In this document: piece by piece, positions 60,598 to 64,000 of the stretch | Position numbering within the stretch: the first letter of the stretch is position 1 | Layout: every line of letters begins with the position of its first letter | Source of the DNA: Candidatus Zipacnadum vermilionense | GTDB taxonomy: Bacteria; Armatimonadota; Zipacnadia; Zipacnadales; Zipacnadaceae | Assembly: GCA_029821755.1 (NCBI GenBank) | Contig: JALGSV010000005.1 | Span: forward strand, 1-64,000 | Reading direction: 5' to 3' | DNA: 64,000 nt | Notes under the pieces: generated by a model | Database searches by the model: none | Told to the model about the DNA's origin: nothing | What the model saw: the letters and a program-made list of their open reading frames with translations, nothing else | Made by a program: the position numbers and the translations under genes

Positions 60598-63073
60598 GGA
60601 GTTCCAGCACCAGCGCCTCCCGCCCGTGCGTGTAGCGCAGTACGTGCCCTTGCTGCGTCTCCTCCGTCCGCACCTCGAAGCCGTTGAGCACCGCGGTCGC
60701 CGGTTCGGCGAAGCACAGCTCCCCGGCCGTCCCCGCTTTGCCCCATAGCTCCAGCCGTCGGCGATCGGGGTCCAGCGGGATGATCTCGCTAGTGGTGTAG
60801 AGCAGCCGCCGCCCGCCCAGAGTCGCCCCCAGCGCCAGGCAGCGGGCCTCATGCGGCTCCAGGTCTACCTCGACCGTCAGGTTCTCCCCCACCCGCAGCC
60901 GGAAGCTCCCTACGTTGCCGCCCTCATTGATGACGGTGAGGAAGTCGCCCTGCGGGCCCCGCTGCAGCAGCCCGTGGCACCATTCGCCCTCGCTCTGCAC
61001 CGCCGGGGCGATCCCCATGGCCTCGGTGATGATCCGCCCCCACAGCACCAGGCTGGTCGGGTTGGTGAAGGCCAGGTCAGTCCCGGCGACGATCGCCCGA
61101 CCGGCCCCGGCCTGCGCCTGCACGATCACCGGCCGGCCCTCGTGCTCGGCGAGGACCTTTCCTGCCGGCGCCGCAAAGCGCCAGATCCAGCCGTTCACGG
61201 CTACCTCTCCCCCATCCGGCAACGTCAGGGCGCGGGCACCATAGTCCAGGATCTCCCCGCCGGCGGGCCGCACCTGATCGCTCAGGCTCACCCCCAGCGC
61301 CTCGGCCAGGCGCAAGTCTTCCTCCCCGTCCTCGTTGCGCAGCGGCAGGCAGGGCGCAAAGAGCAGGCCGCCGCCCGCCGCCAGGTGCGCGAGGCACCAG
61401 TCAATCGCCACCGTCTCCAGTGTCCCTACGCATGGTACCACCACCCACCCCGACCCCGGCTCCCGGTTGGGGTGGGTGAGTTCCAGCATGTCGTAAGCAA
61501 CGTTCAGTCGGGACAGCGTCATCCCGGCTTCCTTGTACTTGCGCCAGGCTCCCGCCTCCGGCGGGCCTGTCTGCAGCGTGACGGCCTCCACGCCGCCCAT
61601 CCAGCCTTCCCCGCCCCCGGTCACGCCCGCAGCCAGGGCCGGCTCGGCGTCGAAGGCCTCGCCGCCTGGCCCGCGACCAACCTGCGTCTCTTCTAGCAGG
61701 GTCGGCCAGCCCAGGAAGTCGAGCAGTCGCTGGGCCGAGGTGTAACCCAGGGTCAGGTCGGCCACCGCGCGGGTTGCGGCGAGCTCCTGCTCCCAGGCGG
61801 CGACGAAGCGGTAGAAGCGCTGCAGCTCGTAGAATCCCGGTCGCCGGTTGCCTTGCACGTCCACACAGGTCGTGGGCCAGTAGTCCGGGCCTTCGATCAC
61901 ATCCGCCAGCGACACCTCCCCAGCGACCACCGGGTACACCGCCCAGCCCCGCAGGCCGCGGGCCAGGCCGACGCGCAGTAGAGGATTCCAGTTGATCCCG
62001 GAACGGTCCAGGCGCGGAATGAACCAGCCAGCGTTGACCTCCACGGCCAGCGGCGGCCCGCCCCAGGGGCTGGACTTGGTGATCTCCACCGCCTGCGTCA
62101 CCGCCACTGCGCCTTCCAGGTCCAGCAGCGGCGGGGAGTAGGTATGCACCGTCGTGCAGCCCTCCACCCCACGCGCCTTCAGCACCGCCCCAAAGCCCGC
62201 GTGGTCGCCATGTCCGTAGAACCCCGCTACCGGCTCGTTGAAGCTGATCGGCACCTGGACTCCGTCCTCCCGCGCCCACTGGGCCAGGGTCGCGCCCCAG
62301 TCGGCGAGGAACCAACGCTTGAAGTTGAGCCAGTCCAGGCACCGGGCCTTCTCGCCGTCGTCGGCCGGAAAGTCCCGGGGCGGCGGCAGCTGCCATGTCT
62401 CATACCGGCACCGGTACCGGTCGCACAGGGCCCCCAGGTCGCCGTCGTAGTGTTCCTCCAGCCACTTCGGCCAGAACTCCGTCAGGATGGTGGGGTCGTA
62501 CAGCGAGTTGGTCAGGCCATAGGTCCAGGCCGCGGACAACTCGTTGTCGGGCTGGTACATGATGATGGGCCCGCCGCCGCGGTTGGCGTCGTACTCCACC
62601 AGCAGAGCGTTGGCCGCCCGGTACCAGCCGCGTACGTACTGCCGATACAGCGGCTCCCCCTCCGCCGGGGCGGTCCGGCCGGTGACCCAGTGCCCATCGG
62701 CGCGTTGGCTGCGCGTCTCGGGGTGATCGCGGAAGAGCCACTCCGGGATGCCGCCGTAGCGCAACTCGCTGTTGACGAACGGCCCCGGCCGCGCCATGAC
62801 ACACAGTCCCGTCTCCGCCGCCAGGTCCAGGAACCGCCGCAGGCTACGCTCGGGGATCGTCGTCCCCTCCAGGTCCACCTGCCCTTCGACCGGCTCGTGG
62901 TGGTACCAGGGCATGTAGGAGGTGACGGTATTCAGCCCACAGTCCTTCATCTGCGCAAAGCGGTCGGCCCAGACGGAAGCCGGCAGCCGGAAGTAGTGCA
63001 TCTCCCCGGCAAGCATGAAGAAAGGCTTGCCGTCTATCAACAATTCATCGCCAACAATTGTGGATCGGGTCAT
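60593..63073 (-). CDS. GH35-like beta-galactosidase
   Basis: 826 residues. The N-terminal barrel opens with the family signature FMLAGEMHYFRLPASVWADR in part (GEMHYFRLP, 23-31), then DCGLNTVTSYMPWYHHEP and ARPGPFVNSELRYGGIPEWL. The acid/base candidate is E178 in QPDNELS (GH35 consensus QxENE) and the nucleophile candidate is E345 in LAVEVNAGW. Past the barrel, ~560-640 contains a GATase-like stretch (HLAAGGGLLFAPCLPL) as in beta-galactosidase trimerisation domains, then beta domains. No signal peptide. It releases terminal beta-galactose from oligosaccharides. It is convergent with the cassette at 54610-60452 and 34 nt downstream of the gene at 63108. Confidence 0.85.
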   Translation of the reverse strand: MTRSTIVGDELLIDGKPFFMLAGEMHYFRLPASVWADRFAQMKDCGLNTVTSYMPWYHHEPVEGQVDLEGTTIPERSLRRFLDLAAETGLCVMARPGPFVNSELRYGGIPEWLFRDHPETRSQRADGHWVTGRTAPAEGEPLYRQYVRGWYRAANALLVEYDANRGGGPIIMYQPDNELSAAWTYGLTNSLYDPTILTEFWPKWLEEHYDGDLGALCDRYRCRYETWQLPPPRDFPADDGEKARCLDWLNFKRWFLADWGATLAQWAREDGVQVPISFNEPVAGFYGHGDHAGFGAVLKARGVEGCTTVHTYSPPLLDLEGAVAVTQAVEITKSSPWGGPPLAVEVNAGWFIPRLDRSGINWNPLLRVGLARGLRGWAVYPVVAGEVSLADVIEGPDYWPTTCVDVQGNRRPGFYELQRFYRFVAAWEQELAATRAVADLTLGYTSAQRLLDFLGWPTLLEETQVGRGPGGEAFDAEPALAAGVTGGGEGWMGGVEAVTLQTGPPEAGAWRKYKEAGMTLSRLNVAYDMLELTHPNREPGSGWVVVPCVGTLETVAIDWCLAHLAAGGGLLFAPCLPLRNEDGEEDLRLAEALGVSLSDQVRPAGGEILDYGARALTLPDGGEVAVNGWIWRFAAPAGKVLAEHEGRPVIVQAQAGAGRAIVAGTDLAFTNPTSLVLWGRIITEAMGIAPAVQSEGEWCHGLLQRGPQGDFLTVINEGGNVGSFRLRVGENLTVEVDLEPHEARCLALGATLGGRRLLYTTSEIIPLDPDRRRLELWGKAGTAGELCFAEPATAVLNGFEVRTEETQQGHVLRYTHGREALVLELP

Positions 63074-63107
63074 GTGAATCTCCTCGGGAAGTGCCAGTCA
63101 ACTGACA

Positions 63108-64000
63108 CTAGGTGTCAACGTACTTCCGCGGCGGGCCCTCGCGCCAGACCTCATTGGTGCAGGCGTAGGCGGCCCATTTCTCTAACAGGTCAACACGGCG
63201 GCAGCGCTCGGGCGTGTCGGCGGCGGCACGCGCTACGGCCAGTCTCTCCTGCGCCTGGTGCAGCAGGTCCAAGGGCAGCCACTGGAAGCCGCTGGACAAG
63301 CCCTGGCGCGTCTCCTGGCGGAAGCGGTCCTCGAGGAGGCGGTAGAACTCCAGCACCCCCTCCGCGGCCGGGCCGTAGACCCCCGTGGCCCAGGCCTGTT
63401 CCGCCCCCCGCAGGTCCGCCTTCGGGTTCCACAGCAGTTCGGTCAGCGCGTAGAGGTCAATCGCCCAGCGGTAGTCCTGCCCCATCACGTTCTGCGTGAA
63501 GCCCGCCCAGCCGTAGATCCCGCCTACTCCCAGGTCCCGGTACACCGGCAGGTCCTCCACCATCTTGATCCGGCTCGGAACCATCGGCATCAGCCAACCG
63601 TAGTACTCAAATACCGGCACGCGCCCCGGCGGCATCTTCGTGCACCACTCGCCCAGGCCCGTCAGGAAATCCCGGTTGCGCTGGTCGGTGACCGGGTACA
63701 TGTACTGCAGCGAGATGGGGCAGTACCAGCAGTGCAGGTTGCTGGCCGGGGTGACCTTCTGCGGCGGGTCGATGATCTCGAAGTAGGCGATGGTCCCCAG
63801 CAGCTTCTCCGGGAAGCGCTGCTCCAACAAACGCGCCAGCCTATTCCAGAACTTGTGGTATCCGTCGGTGCGCGACAGGCCCTGGTAAGGGGCGTTCATC
63901 GGCACGTCGTCCGGCCAGAGCCCGACGATCTTCAACTCCGGGTTGCGCTGACAGTAGTCGAGATATCGCTCGAACACGACCTCCTGCACGGCGGGAATCC
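63108..64000 (-). CDS. DUF4838-like protein, C-terminal part (runs off window)
   Basis: At least 297 residues; the frame stays open to the right edge (IPAVQEVVFERYL), so the N-terminus lies outside. Motifs VGLWPDDVP, GYHKFWNRLARLL, NLHCWYCPISLQYMYP, VFEYYGWLMPM, GVGGIYGWAGF and the helical end are like the DUF4838 region (PF16126) seen in secreted proteins of carbohydrate loci. It is upstream of the GH35 gene by 34 nt on the same strand and probably cotranscribed. Function of the family is not established; a glycoside hydrolase role has been supposed for related proteins. Confidence 0.65.
   Translation of the reverse strand, partial: IPAVQEVVFERYLDYCQRNPELKIVGLWPDDVPMNAPYQGLSRTDGYHKFWNRLARLLEQRFPEKLLGTIAYFEIIDPPQKVTPASNLHCWYCPISLQYMYPVTDQRNRDFLTGLGEWCTKMPPGRVPVFEYYGWLMPMVPSRIKMVEDLPVYRDLGVGGIYGWAGFTQNVMGQDYRWAIDLYALTELLWNPKADLRGAEQAWATGVYGPAAEGVLEFYRLLEDRFRQETRQGLSSGFQWLPLDLLHQAQERLAVARAAADTPERCRRVDLLEKWAAYACTNEVWREGPPRKYVDT

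Overview
A high-GC (clearly above 60% by eye) stretch of a bacterial chromosome. The organism is probably a diderm: an outer-membrane-barrel-like protein with an AxA-type signal peptide is present (18064-19068), along with many Sec-type signal peptides, a TatA and an HddA-like kinase. The start of a dcw cluster (mraZ, then rsmH running off the left edge) argues against the planctomycetes that lost this cluster. The wealth of secreted multidomain sugar-active proteins fits Armatimonadota-like or other uncultured soil/sediment lineages. I cannot fix the phylum from sequence alone. No rRNA, tRNA or CRISPR was seen.

Layout. 1-21.5 kb is mostly ordinary chromosomal backbone: rsmH-mraZ with a clear sigma70 promoter; rpe plus a membrane protein; an orphan DNA methyltransferase; AMMECR1; a CPBP-type membrane protein, an HddA-like GHMP kinase, uvrC and uvrB on one strand; a cobalamin-type radical SAM protein; then a block made of an outer-membrane protein, a ketoacyl synthase with a substituted catalytic His, a 7TM sensor kinase and an overlapping degenerate kinase; a response regulator and a second radical SAM protein. 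From 21.7 kb to the right edge is an accessory carbohydrate region. It holds three copies of a secreted beta-sandwich/TIM-barrel protein (21730, 37819, 56658) interleaved with six secreted proteins that share a cysteine-less GATase1-like C-terminal domain (24790, 28653, 35918, 39723, 54610, 58629). With them are a ThuA-like protein, a GH38 alpha-mannosidase, a GH35-like beta-galactosidase, a DUF4838-like protein, a possible alpha/alpha-toroid enzyme and a receiver-kinase-receiver hybrid.

Two sub-regions stand apart. At 30.8-32.3 kb a visibly lower-GC RraA/PPC gene pair sits between the intact thuA-like gene and a decayed duplicate of that gene's 3' end, next to a truncated kinase remnant. At 45.0-54.5 kb a tatA gene is followed by two giant ORFs of unknown function (about 1590 and 1380 residues). 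The first carries a twin-arginine motif and the second has no signal; a good intrinsic terminator closes the unit. This tatA/giant pair and the repeated GATase-like/TIM-barrel cassettes are the best candidates for an undescribed system.

Several dispersed palindromic repeat families run through the window (CGTAGGGGCGG-type, CCTCACCCCC...GGAGAGGGGG-type, CCGCGTGG...CCACGCGG-type). They often overlap gene ends: the TAG in the arm of the first family is the stop codon of several genes, one repeat encodes the C-terminal tail of a radical SAM protein, and another lies within the leader of a secreted protein.
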